From contig JBLNBQ010000071.1 of assembly GCA_050260095.1 (NCBI GenBank), forward strand, positions 1 to 13,612: a DNA stretch of 13,612 bases. Direction: 5' to 3'. Origin of the DNA: JBLNBQ01 sp050260095. GTDB taxonomy: Bacteria > Bacillota > UBA5301 > DYFA01. The notes under the pieces were generated by a model that was not told where the DNA came from, ran no database searches, and was given only the letters and a program-made list of their open reading frames with translations. Positions 6,891 to 13,365 of this stretch are shown in pieces. A program made the position numbers and the translations under genes. Numbering within the stretch: position 1 is the stretch's first letter; each line of letters opens with the position of its first letter.

Positions 6891-7895
6891 GTGGGCAAGT
6901 TCATCACCCGTCGCCTGCTCTTGGCCATTCCGACGCTGCTCGGCGTCTCGCTGCTGGTCTTTCTTTTCCTTCACCTGATACCGGGCGATCCCGCCCAGGC
7001 GCTTCTGGGAGAGCGGGCGAGCGCCGAGTCGCTGGCTGAGGTTCGCCACGCCATGGGGCTGGACCAACCAATCTACGTCCAGTACCTGCGCTTCATGGGG
7101 CAGGCGCTCCACGGGGACCTTGGCAAGTCGCTCATCAGCAACATGAAGGTTTCCGAAGATTTGTGGTCCCACTTTCCGGCCACCATCGAACTGTCGCTGG
7201 CGGCGATGCTCGCGGCCGTCCTCGTTGGGGTGCCGGCCGGCATCCTGGCCGCCACCCGTCGGAATTCGCCCTTCGACCACGGCAGCATGGTGGTCGTGCT
7301 GTTCGGCGTCTCCATGCCGGTCTTCTGGCTCGGCCTCATGCTGATCTGGCTCTTTTCCCTGGTTCTGGGATGGCTGCCGATGTCGGGCCGGATCGACGTG
7401 GCGATCGACTTCACTCCGGTGACGAACTTCTACGTGCTCGACGCGTTGCTCGCCAGGAACTGGCCGGCGCTCTGGAACGTCCTCGGCCACCTGGTGCTGC
7501 CGGCGGTGGCGCTGGGGACGATCCCGATGGCCATCATCGCCCGCATGACCCGCTCGGCGATGCTCGAGGTCCTGAGCCAGGACTACGTCCGCACCGCCTG
7601 GTCGAAAGGCCTGGCGGAGCGCGTGGTGGTGGTCCGGCACGCGCTCAAGAACGCCCTCATTCCGGTGGTGACCGTGGTGGGGTTGCAGTTCGGGATGCTT
7701 CTTTCCGGTGCGGTGATGACCGAGACCATCTTCGCCTGGCCAGGCATCGGGAAGCTGACCTATGAAGCCATCATGAACCGGGACTTCCCGGTGCTCCAGG
7801 GGGCGCTGCTCCTGGTGGCGACGGCGTTCGTCGTGATCAACTTGCTGGTCGACGTGGTCTATGCCTACCTCGACCCGCGCATCCACTATGACTGA
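6891..7895 (+). CDS. dppB: Peptide ABC transporter permease DppB
   Basis: A 334-residue inner-membrane permease of the DppB/OppB family, one half of the transmembrane channel. The N-terminus has the family pattern RRLLLAIPTLLGVSLLVF (7-24), then HLIPGDPA (28-35), followed by the large periplasmic loop with GLDQPIYVQYLRF (56-68). Further hydrophobic segments lie at about 98-121, 132-160, 198-217, 254-275 and 300-325. The cytoplasmic EAA loop that contacts the ATPase lies at about 229-254 (QDYVRTAWSKGL...RHALKNAL). The C-terminus YAYLDPRIHYD is typical. GTG at 6891 follows AGGGGGG by seven bases. The stop is 16 bases before the dppC start, so the two are cotranscribed. Confidence 0.94.
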   Translation: MGKFITRRLLLAIPTLLGVSLLVFLFLHLIPGDPAQALLGERASAESLAEVRHAMGLDQPIYVQYLRFMGQALHGDLGKSLISNMKVSEDLWSHFPATIELSLAAMLAAVLVGVPAGILAATRRNSPFDHGSMVVVLFGVSMPVFWLGLMLIWLFSLVLGWLPMSGRIDVAIDFTPVTNFYVLDALLARNWPALWNVLGHLVLPAVALGTIPMAIIARMTRSAMLEVLSQDYVRTAWSKGLAERVVVVRHALKNALIPVVTVVGLQFGMLLSGAVMTETIFAWPGIGKLTYEAIMNRDFPVLQGALLLVATAFVVINLLVDVVYAYLDPRIHYD

Positions 7896-7911
7896 GAACG
7901 GGGGAGGAGCC

Positions 7912-8826
7912 ATGTCACTTGGCGCGTCCGATTTCGCCCCGGTTCCGGCCCACACGGGGCCGTCCGACGGCAGCCTTCGCCCGCCCGAGACCCTGCTCGG
8001 TCCGGCCCTGCGGCGCCTGAAGGCGAACCGGGGAGCGATGCTCGGCTTGGCCATCGTGCTGCTCTTGACCGTGGTGGCGCTGGCTGCGCCGCTGCTGGCC
8101 CGCTATGATCCGGTCGCACCCGCCTTGACCGACCGTCTCCAGGCGCCGGGCCCGCGTCACTGGCTGGGCACCGACGACTTGGGACGGGACATCTTGGCCC
8201 GGCTGATCTACGGCGCTCGCGTCTCGTTGCAGGTCGGCTTGGCGTCGGTGGCGCTCGCGCTCGTGCTCGGCGTGCCGCTCGGAGCAGTGGCCGGCTACCG
8301 GGGCGGGTGGGTAGATAACCTGGTGATGCGGGCGATGGACATCATGCTGGCTTTCCCGGGGATCCTGCTCGCCATCGCCATCGTCGCCATCCTCGGCCCG
8401 AGCCTGCAAAACGCCATGCTGGCGATCGGGATCGTCAGCATCCCCATCTACGCCCGGGTGATGCGCGGCTCGGTGCTGGCGCTCAAGACCAAGGAGTTCG
8501 TCGATGCGGCCCGCTCGGTGGGGGCGCGCGACCGGCGCATCCTCTGGCGGCACTTGGTGCCCAACTGCCTTTCGCCGCTGATCGTTCAGGCCACGCTGGG
8601 AGTCGCCACCGCCATCCTGGATGCGGCCGCCCTATCCTTCCTCGGCCTCGGCGCCCAGCCGCCGACCCCCGAATGGGGGGCCATGCTCTCGCAGGGAAGG
8701 TCGTTCTTGCGCCTGGCACCCTGGGTTACGCTCTTTCCCGGCCTGGCCATCATGCTGCTCGTGATGGGGCTGAATCTCTTGGGCGACGGCCTGCGCGACG
8801 CCCTCGACACCCGTCTGGGCGGCTGA
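7912..8826 (+). CDS. dppC: Peptide ABC transporter permease DppC
   Basis: A 304-residue second permease subunit. A 35-residue cytoplasmic tail leads into the first membrane segment (42-63). Next come the family signature HWLGTDDLGRDILARLIYGA (83-102), further membrane segments at about 105-128, 145-165 and 168-182, and the EAA loop at 195-218 (EFVDAARSVGA...WRHLVPN). The conserved SFLGLGAQPPTPEWGAML block and the closing GLNLLGDGLRDALD are both complete. ATG at 7912 follows GGGAGGAG closely. An in-frame ATG at 7888 overlaps the dppB stop but has no ribosome site. No DppD or DppF ATPase genes follow; the strand switches after a large hairpin. The importer must therefore use ATPases encoded elsewhere, or this unit is a partial duplicate. 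Confidence 0.94.
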   Translation: MSLGASDFAPVPAHTGPSDGSLRPPETLLGPALRRLKANRGAMLGLAIVLLLTVVALAAPLLARYDPVAPALTDRLQAPGPRHWLGTDDLGRDILARLIYGARVSLQVGLASVALALVLGVPLGAVAGYRGGWVDNLVMRAMDIMLAFPGILLAIAIVAILGPSLQNAMLAIGIVSIPIYARVMRGSVLALKTKEFVDAARSVGARDRRILWRHLVPNCLSPLIVQATLGVATAILDAAALSFLGLGAQPPTPEWGAMLSQGRSFLRLAPWVTLFPGLAIMLLVMGLNLLGDGLRDALDTRLGG

Positions 8827-8847
8827 GCCGGCGGGGCAGGGGAGACA

Positions 8848-8883
8848 CGAGAGGCACCAGCCTTAAGCTGCTGGTGCCTCTCG
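8848..8883. terminator. Long perfect hairpin between convergent dppC and RRM genes
   Basis: CGAGAGGCACCAGC (8848-8861) pairs with GCTGGTGCCTCTCG (8870-8883), a perfect 14-bp stem with an 8-base loop containing CTTAAG. It lies 21 bases after the dppC stop and 51 bases after the RRM stop on the other strand. Neither side has a T run. It probably ends or protects both transcripts, but it is not a classical intrinsic terminator. Confidence 0.6.
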
Positions 8884-8934
8884 CAAGATCGTCGCGCCTT
8901 GCCGCGTTTGGCTTTAGACAGTATGGGTTACCTG

Positions 8935-9204
8935 CTAACGCCGGCCGCCGCCGCCCGCCGGTCGCTCCTGGGCCTGGTTGACGGTGAGCTTGCGCCCGCC
9001 CCACTCGGAGCCGTTCAGGGCCTCGATGGCCCGGTCAGCATCCGCATCGCCCATCTCCACGAAGCCGAAGCCCCGCGAGCGGCCGGTGTAGCGGTCGGTG
9101 GCGACGCGACTCGCCTGTACCTGGCCGTACTGGCTGAATACCTCGGTGAGGTCCTGTTCCGTCACCTCCCAAGGCAGGTTCCCTACGAAGACCGTCTTTG
9201 TCAA
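8935..9204 (-). CDS. RRM-domain RNA-binding protein with glycine-rich tail
   Basis: An 89-residue single RNA recognition motif protein. RNP2 is VFVGNL (5-10) and RNP1 is RGFGFVEM (44-51), with the aromatic residues that stack on RNA in place. The fold continues through IEALNGSEWGGRKLTVNQA, and the protein ends in a short Gly/Arg tail. Bacterial proteins of this shape, best known from cyanobacteria, are often cold-induced and bind single-stranded RNA. The frame is open further upstream, but TTG at 9204 has GAGGGG eight bases before it, and the RRM begins directly there. It follows the helicase gene by 92 bases on the same strand. Function as an RNA chaperone is likely; targets are unknown. Confidence 0.9.
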   Translation of the reverse strand: MTKTVFVGNLPWEVTEQDLTEVFSQYGQVQASRVATDRYTGRSRGFGFVEMGDADADRAIEALNGSEWGGRKLTVNQAQERPAGGGGRR

Positions 9205-9296
9205 AGCAGATTCCCCTCTTCCAACAATGTGTGGCCGTATGGCCTCCAACCGGTAGGTTACCCAAGAACTACGGGGTGTATATTCGGTCTATCATG

Positions 9297-10418
9297 TTAT
9301 TCCGCAGCGGCGACCGGGTTCGCCAGGCGACGCAGCGGATGACCGACCGTCTTCTCGATGTCGCGCAGGGAGGCCGCGTCTTCCGGCGTCACCAGGCTGA
9401 GCGCCTTGCCGCTGGCTCCCGCCCGGGCGGTGCGTCCGATGCGGTGCACGTAATCCTCGGCGACGTTGGGCAGGTCGTAGTTGATGACATGGCTCACTCC
9501 CTGCACATCGAGGCCCCGGGCCGCCAGGTCGGTGGCGACCAGCACCCGGTAGGTGCCCTTGCGAAAGCCCTCGAGCGCGGCTTCGCGCTGGCGCTGCGAC
9601 CGGTCGCCGTGGATGCAGGCGGCGCCGAACGAGGCCCGGGTGAGCTGGCGGGCCAGCCGGTCCGCCCGGTGCTTGGTGCGGGTGAAGACGAGGACGCTCT
9701 CCATCTCCTCCACCTGGAGCAGGTGGAGGAGGAGGGCCGTCTTCTGGTCGGGATTCACCGGGATGACCGCCTGGGTGATGGTCTTCGGCGGCGCGGCCAG
9801 CCGCCCGACCGCCACGTGGGCCGGGTCCTTCATGAAGCGGCGGGCCAGCTCCAGGATCTCCGGGGGCATGGTGGCGGAGAAGAGCAGCGTCTGGCGGTCC
9901 TCCGGGACGTGGGCGAGGATGCGCCTCAGGTCGGGGAGGAAGCCCATGTCCATCATCCGGTCGGCCTCGTCGACCACGAGCACGCTGACGTTCTTCAGGG
10001 TGAGGGTGCCGCGGCCGAGGTGGTCGAGGAGCCGCCCGGGGGTGGCGATCACGAGTTCGAAGCCGTTCCTCAGCGCCTGGACCTGCGGTTCCATGCCGAC
10101 GCCGCCGTAGATGGCGACCGGGCGGATCCCCGTCTGGCGGCCGAGGTCCAGCGCGCAGCGCTGCGTCTGCAAGGCGATCTCCCGGGTGGGACAGAGAACC
10201 AGGCCGCGGACGGCGCGCCGCGGTTGGCCCACCAGGTGCTGCAGCAGGGGCAGCAGGAAGGCAGCGGTCTTGCCGCTGCCGGTTTCGGCGGTTCCGATGA
10301 CGTCCCGGCCGAAAAGCGCTGGGGGGATGGTGGCGGCCTGGATGGGGGTCGGAGTGGCGTAACCCAGGCGGGAGACGTTGCGGAGGAGCGTTTCGCTCAA
10401 GTTGAGATTGTCAAACAT
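9297..10418 (-). CDS. DEAD-box RNA helicase, RhlE-like minimal form
   Basis: A 373-residue ATP-dependent RNA helicase reduced to the two RecA domains. Motifs in order: F2 and Q motif TPTPIQ (22-27), motif I AETGSGKT (44-51), Ia PTRE (77-80), Ib TPGR (126-129), II DEAD (150-153), III SAT (181-183), IV/V region HGDRSQRQRE (270-279) and ATDLAARGLDV (295-305), and VI HRIGRTARAG (325-334). All catalytic residues are present. It ends soon after motif VI, so it lacks the basic or RNA-binding tails of CsdA, DbpA or long RhlE proteins. ATG at 10418 has a modest AGGG upstream. A separate RRM protein is encoded next, which could supply the missing RNA-binding part. Likely roles are ribosome assembly, mRNA turnover or cold growth. 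Confidence 0.95.
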   Translation of the reverse strand: MFDNLNLSETLLRNVSRLGYATPTPIQAATIPPALFGRDVIGTAETGSGKTAAFLLPLLQHLVGQPRRAVRGLVLCPTREIALQTQRCALDLGRQTGIRPVAIYGGVGMEPQVQALRNGFELVIATPGRLLDHLGRGTLTLKNVSVLVVDEADRMMDMGFLPDLRRILAHVPEDRQTLLFSATMPPEILELARRFMKDPAHVAVGRLAAPPKTITQAVIPVNPDQKTALLLHLLQVEEMESVLVFTRTKHRADRLARQLTRASFGAACIHGDRSQRQREAALEGFRKGTYRVLVATDLAARGLDVQGVSHVINYDLPNVAEDYVHRIGRTARAGASGKALSLVTPEDAASLRDIEKTVGHPLRRLANPVAAAE

Positions 10419-10477
10419 GACTACACCCTATCACATCCGCCGGGTTCCCGCAAGGCGAATCGCAAGCCGCCGCCCTT

Positions 10478-11149
10478 TCAGTTCACCACCCAGAAGACGG
10501 TCGAGGCGGCCGTTTCCCCGTCGAGCACCAGCTTGGCCCGGTACTCGCCCGGCGGGAGCTGTGCGGCGGACCGGCCGGCCAAGGAGAGCGCGGTGGCGAC
10601 CTCAGACTTGGCGTAATCCGTAAACCGGTCACTCTGGACGGTTCGCTCCTCAGCGTCGGTCCACCGCACTTCCACGGCGTGTTTCTGCCCGTCGGGTTCC
10701 CAGGCGGCGAGGAAGTACACCGCCTGGTCCGTCCGGCGGAAAGAGTGGGCTTGCGGGGTCTGGCCGGTGAACGGCCAGGTGCGGTGCGTGCCGATCGATG
10801 TGACGCGAAGGCTCTGGCGGTCGTGCACCGAGCAGGTGACCGTTCCGTCGGGGCCAAGGCGAAGGACTCCTCCGGCCGGGCAGCGGGGCGGGCGCACGAA
10901 GCGCTCTCTCGCCAGCTCATCCAGGTCGTGCGGGTCGCGTCCCCGCTGCAGTTGGAAGAGTTGATAAGCCTGCTCCGTCAGGGCAACGTTATACCGGCAG
11001 ACGGTGCGGTAGAGCCCGGCGAAGAGGCCGCCGCGCCCGGCCGCCTGGACCCCCGTGCCGGCGGCCAGCAGCCCGGCGAGCAGCACTGCCGCCGCGACTG
11101 CCGCCCGGCCCTGGCGCGCCCTTGCCCTGACTTGTGCCTGCGTGAACAT
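10478..11149 (-). CDS. Secreted or membrane-anchored protein of unknown function with pilin-like cysteine segment
   Basis: I cannot name the family. The 223 residues start with a basic stretch and one hydrophobic segment (about 16-36), either an uncleaved anchor or a signal peptide with a VQA-A site. Next comes a helical region with C51, then CPAGGVLRLGPDGTVTCSVHD (C90, C106), which resembles the disulfide end of type IV pilin-like or GspG-like proteins. There is no prepilin G/E cleavage motif. The remaining 110 residues look like a beta-sandwich, ending in PPGEYRAKLVLDGE and VFWVVN. The best start is ATG 11149, nine bases after AAGGAGG; ATG 11155 is only three bases away. It precedes the helicase gene by 59 bases on the same strand, but a functional link is not evident. 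Confidence 0.72.
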   Translation of the reverse strand: MFTQAQVRARARQGRAAVAAAVLLAGLLAAGTGVQAAGRGGLFAGLYRTVCRYNVALTEQAYQLFQLQRGRDPHDLDELARERFVRPPRCPAGGVLRLGPDGTVTCSVHDRQSLRVTSIGTHRTWPFTGQTPQAHSFRRTDQAVYFLAAWEPDGQKHAVEVRWTDAEERTVQSDRFTDYAKSEVATALSLAGRSAAQLPPGEYRAKLVLDGETAASTVFWVVN

Positions 11150-11158
11150 CGTCATCCG

Positions 11159-11165
11159 CCTCCTT
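11159..11165 (-). promoter_or_regulatory. Ribosome binding site deciding the start of the secreted protein
   Basis: AAGGAGG on the minus strand. The first ATG (11155) is three bases away and the second (11149) nine bases away, so the second is the better start. The ambiguity costs only two residues. Confidence 0.65.
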
Positions 11166-11175
11166 GCTGAAGCTA

Positions 11176-11210
11176 TGGATAGGGTTACCAGTCTTGAGCG
11201 GTTCTATCCA
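11176..11210. promoter_or_regulatory. 7-bp inverted repeat in the divergent gap
   Basis: TGGATAG (11176-11182) and CTATCCA (11204-11210) are exact reverse complements 21 bases apart, placed between the secreted-protein gene and the exporter operon. An operator for a dimeric regulator is possible. No convincing -35/-10 pair was found in either direction in this gap. Confidence 0.3.
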
Positions 11211-11295
11211 CTTCTGGCAAGCCGACAGGGAGGAGGGCGGGAGGCGGCGAAAGACGGGTGGTTCAAGCCTTGCGGCCGATCAGCTGGGAGTGAGG

Positions 11296-12222
11296 ATGAT
11301 GCCAGTCATCGTTGGACAGGGGCTCACCCGGGTCTACGGCGACTTTGTGGCGGTCAAGGGGATCGACTTCACCGTGGAGCGCGGCGAGTGCTTCGGCTTC
11401 CTGGGGCCCAACGGGGCGGGGAAGACCAGCACCATCCGGATGCTCTCGTGCCGGCTGCCGATCTCCGGGGGGAGCCTTTCGGTGCTGGGCCTCGACGTGA
11501 CGAAGGAGAGCGAGAGGGTCAGAGCGCGCATCGGCGTCGTGCCCCAGGACAACAATCTTGACCCGCAGCTCACGGTGGCGGAGAACCTGGAGGTCTACGC
11601 CAGGTTTTTCGGCCTTTCGGGGCGGGCGGCGAAGGCGCGGGCCGAGGGGCTCTTGGAGTTCATGCAGCTGACAGCGAAGCGCCGGGTGCTGGTGGACGAA
11701 CTGTCGGGCGGGATGAAGCGCCGCTTGGTGATCGCCCGGGCGCTCATCAATGAGCCGGAGCTGGTCATCCTCGACGAGCCCACCACCGGCCTCGACCCGC
11801 ACGCCCGGGTGCTGGTCTGGGAACGCCTCGCCGACCTGCGCTCCCGGGGCGTGACGCTGGTCCTGACCACGCACTACATGGACGAAGCCTGGCGGCTCTG
11901 TGACCGGCTGGTCATCATGGACGAGGGAGAGATCATCGCCCGTGGCGACCCCAAGGCAATGGTGCGGGAAAAGGTCGGCCGGTGGGTCCTGGAGTTGCGG
12001 GACGACGACCCCGGGCTGGGGGAGTGGCTCGACGGGCGGGCGCCGCTGGTGCGCCGCTGGGAGCGGGTCGGCGCCACGCTCTTCATCTACAACGAGGACA
12101 ACGAAGCTCTGCTGCGCGAGCTGGCCGCGGCGGGGTGGACGCCCACCGACTACCTGGCCCGGCCGGCGAGCCTGGAGGACGTCTTCCTGACGCTCACCGG
12201 CCGCACCCTGCACGAGGAGTGA
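11296..12222 (+). CDS. ABC exporter ATPase, NodI/DrrA-like
   Basis: A 308-residue ATPase that powers the adjacent ABC-2 membrane subunit. Walker A GPNGAGKT lies at 37-44, the Q-loop glutamine at 84, signature LSGGM at 136-140, Walker B LVILDE at 156-161, D-loop GLD just after, and H193 is the switch histidine, so it is fully equipped. Stretches around VVPQDNNLDPQLTVAENL and LSGGMKRRL...TTGLDPHAR...VWERL match NodI of rhizobia closely. The last 80 residues form the C-terminal domain usual in drug and NodI-type exporters (ASLEDVFLTLTGR). The start is ATG 11296 or 11299; GGGAG spacing is five or eight bases. The frame is open 44 codons further upstream but without a ribosome site. Substrate unknown; lipid-linked or hydrophobic molecules are typical. 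Confidence 0.93.
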   Translation: MMPVIVGQGLTRVYGDFVAVKGIDFTVERGECFGFLGPNGAGKTSTIRMLSCRLPISGGSLSVLGLDVTKESERVRARIGVVPQDNNLDPQLTVAENLEVYARFFGLSGRAAKARAEGLLEFMQLTAKRRVLVDELSGGMKRRLVIARALINEPELVILDEPTTGLDPHARVLVWERLADLRSRGVTLVLTTHYMDEAWRLCDRLVIMDEGEIIARGDPKAMVREKVGRWVLELRDDDPGLGEWLDGRAPLVRRWERVGATLFIYNEDNEALLRELAAAGWTPTDYLARPASLEDVFLTLTGRTLHEE

Positions 12223-12227
12223 CGCCG

Positions 12228-13004
12228 ATGATCCGCGCTTATCCAGCCTTCACTCGCCGGGCGGGAGCGGTTTGGCTCCGCAACCTGCTCGCCTGGGTCA
12301 AGTACGCCAAGAGCAGCATCCTGCTCAACTTCGGCGAGCCCGTGATGAATCTTCTCGCGCTGGGCGTGGGGCTCGGGGCCTATGTCTCGCAGATGGGCGG
12401 CGTCTCGTTCCTCGAGTTCATGGCGCCGGGGCTCCTGGCGGTCACGGTCATGAACGCCGTTGCCTACGATATCACCTTCGACGGGTACGACCGCCTCCGG
12501 TCCACGGGAGTCTACGACGCGATGGTGACCGCCCCGCTCTCGGTGGAGGAGGTCGTGGCCGGGGAACTTCTGTGGGAGGCGAGCCGGGCGGTGGTCTACG
12601 GGTTGATCTTCCTGGTGGTCCTCTTCTTCTTCGGGCTCGTCCGGTCGGTGTGGGTGGTCTTCCTGCCCATCGTCCTCGTGCTCACCGGCCTGCTCTTCGG
12701 CGCGCTGGGGCTGGCGGTCGTGACGGTGGCGCGCAGCCACGAGCACCTGTTCTACTTCTTCACCCTGGCCATCACGCCGATGTTCATGTTCTCGGGCGTC
12801 TTCTTCCCGGTGGAGCGGATGCCGTACCTCCTGCAGTGGGTGGTGAAGGCGACGCCGCTCTTCCATGCGGTCGAACTCTCCCGGGCCCTCTCTCTGGGAC
12901 GGGTGGCGCCGGTCGACCTTGTCTACCTTGCGACGCTCACCGCGCTGACGCTCCTGTCGCTGGCCCTGCCGGTGCCGCTCCTGCGCCGGGCTCTGGAGAA
13001 GTAG
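12228..13004 (+). CDS. ABC-2 exporter membrane subunit, NodJ-like
   Basis: A 258-residue polytopic protein that forms the channel with the preceding ATPase. The N-terminal WLRNLLAWVKYAKSSI, NFGEPVMNLLALGVGLGAYV and GGVSFLEFMAPGLLA stretches parallel NodJ. About six membrane segments follow, including those at about 39-55, 65-82, 122-145, 145-168 and 180-200. The ABC-2 family block TPMFMFSGVFFPVERMPYLLQWV lies near 184-206, followed by PLFHAVELSRAL. It ends in LLRRALEK. ATG at 12228 is eight bases after GAGGAG, which overlaps the end of the ATPase gene; the gap between the genes is five bases, so they are translationally linked. It is not a nodulation gene in this context; it is a generic two-gene exporter. 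Confidence 0.92.
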   Translation: MIRAYPAFTRRAGAVWLRNLLAWVKYAKSSILLNFGEPVMNLLALGVGLGAYVSQMGGVSFLEFMAPGLLAVTVMNAVAYDITFDGYDRLRSTGVYDAMVTAPLSVEEVVAGELLWEASRAVVYGLIFLVVLFFFGLVRSVWVVFLPIVLVLTGLLFGALGLAVVTVARSHEHLFYFFTLAITPMFMFSGVFFPVERMPYLLQWVVKATPLFHAVELSRALSLGRVAPVDLVYLATLTALTLLSLALPVPLLRRALEK

Positions 13005-13035
13005 GGTCACGCGGACCTGCCGGCCGGAAGAGAGG

Positions 13036-13060
13036 GGGGAGCTTCCCCGGCGTTGTGTTG
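13036..13060 (+). terminator. Weak terminator-like hairpin after the exporter operon
   Basis: GGGGA (13036-13040) and TCCCC (13044-13048) pair around GCT, followed by a broken T-rich stretch (TTGTGTTGTG). It lies in the 63-base gap between the permease and the convergent FlhB-like gene. The stem is short and the T run interrupted, so this is tentative. Confidence 0.35.
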
Positions 13061-13067
13061 TGAGTTC

Positions 13068-13355
13068 TCAGCGGGCTCTGTCTAGCCGATAGACGAAGGC
13101 GAGCACCGCGGCGACCACCTGGTAGAGTTCGGGCGGCACCTCGGTCTCGAGTTCCAGGTGAACCAGGGCGTCGACCAGGGCCTTGTCTTCGTAGATGGGG
13201 ATGCCCTCGGCGCGGGCACGTTCCAGCAGGCGCTCGGCGACGAACCCTTCGCCTTTTGCCAAAAGGCGCGGCGCCCGGTCGCCCAGCGTGGGGTCGTACC
13301 TGAGGGCGGCGGCCTTTTTCGGCTCTTCATGGCCTTTGTGCGTCTTCGGCGTCAT
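13068..13355 (-). CDS. FlhB C-terminal homologue (EscU/YscU/HrcU family, YlqH-like)
   Basis: A 95-residue soluble protein equal to the cytoplasmic C-terminal domain of FlhB, the export-gate switch protein, but without the membrane part. The family pattern is clear from AALRYDP (16-22) through LLAKGEGFVAERLLERARAEGIPIYEDKAL and VHLELETEVPPELYQVVAAVLAFVYRLD. The autocleavage NPTH motif of FlhB is replaced by DPTL, so self-cleavage is not expected. ATG at 13355 has GAGGAG seven bases upstream. The open frame runs on upstream, but that part is a shadow of the preceding gene. In Bacillus the related ylqH follows ylqG, and the same order appears here. The role of these stand-alone proteins is not established. 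Confidence 0.88.
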   Translation of the reverse strand: MTPKTHKGHEEPKKAAALRYDPTLGDRAPRLLAKGEGFVAERLLERARAEGIPIYEDKALVDALVHLELETEVPPELYQVVAAVLAFVYRLDRAR

Positions 13356-13365
13356 CGCGGTCTCC

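Noticed and set aside
6789..8054. A 421-codon minus-strand open frame opposite dppB and dppC
   Set aside because: Its His/Arg/Gln-rich composition mirrors membrane-protein codons on the other strand, and the plus-strand genes are unmistakable.
9198..10616. A 472-codon plus-strand open frame opposite the helicase
   Set aside because: The minus strand carries every DEAD-box motif in order; the plus frame has no ribosome site or family features.
11164..11295. Extended N-terminus of the exporter ATPase
   Set aside because: No ribosome site precedes 11164, the added residues match no ABC domain, and a good site precedes the ATG pair at 11296/11299.
11296..13004. A nodulation-factor export function
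   Set aside because: No nod biosynthetic genes are nearby and the host looks like a Bacillota; the resemblance supports only a family placement.
12150..13010. A 286-codon minus-strand open frame opposite the NodJ-like permease
   Set aside because: The composition is charged and repetitive, as expected for the complement of a membrane protein gene.
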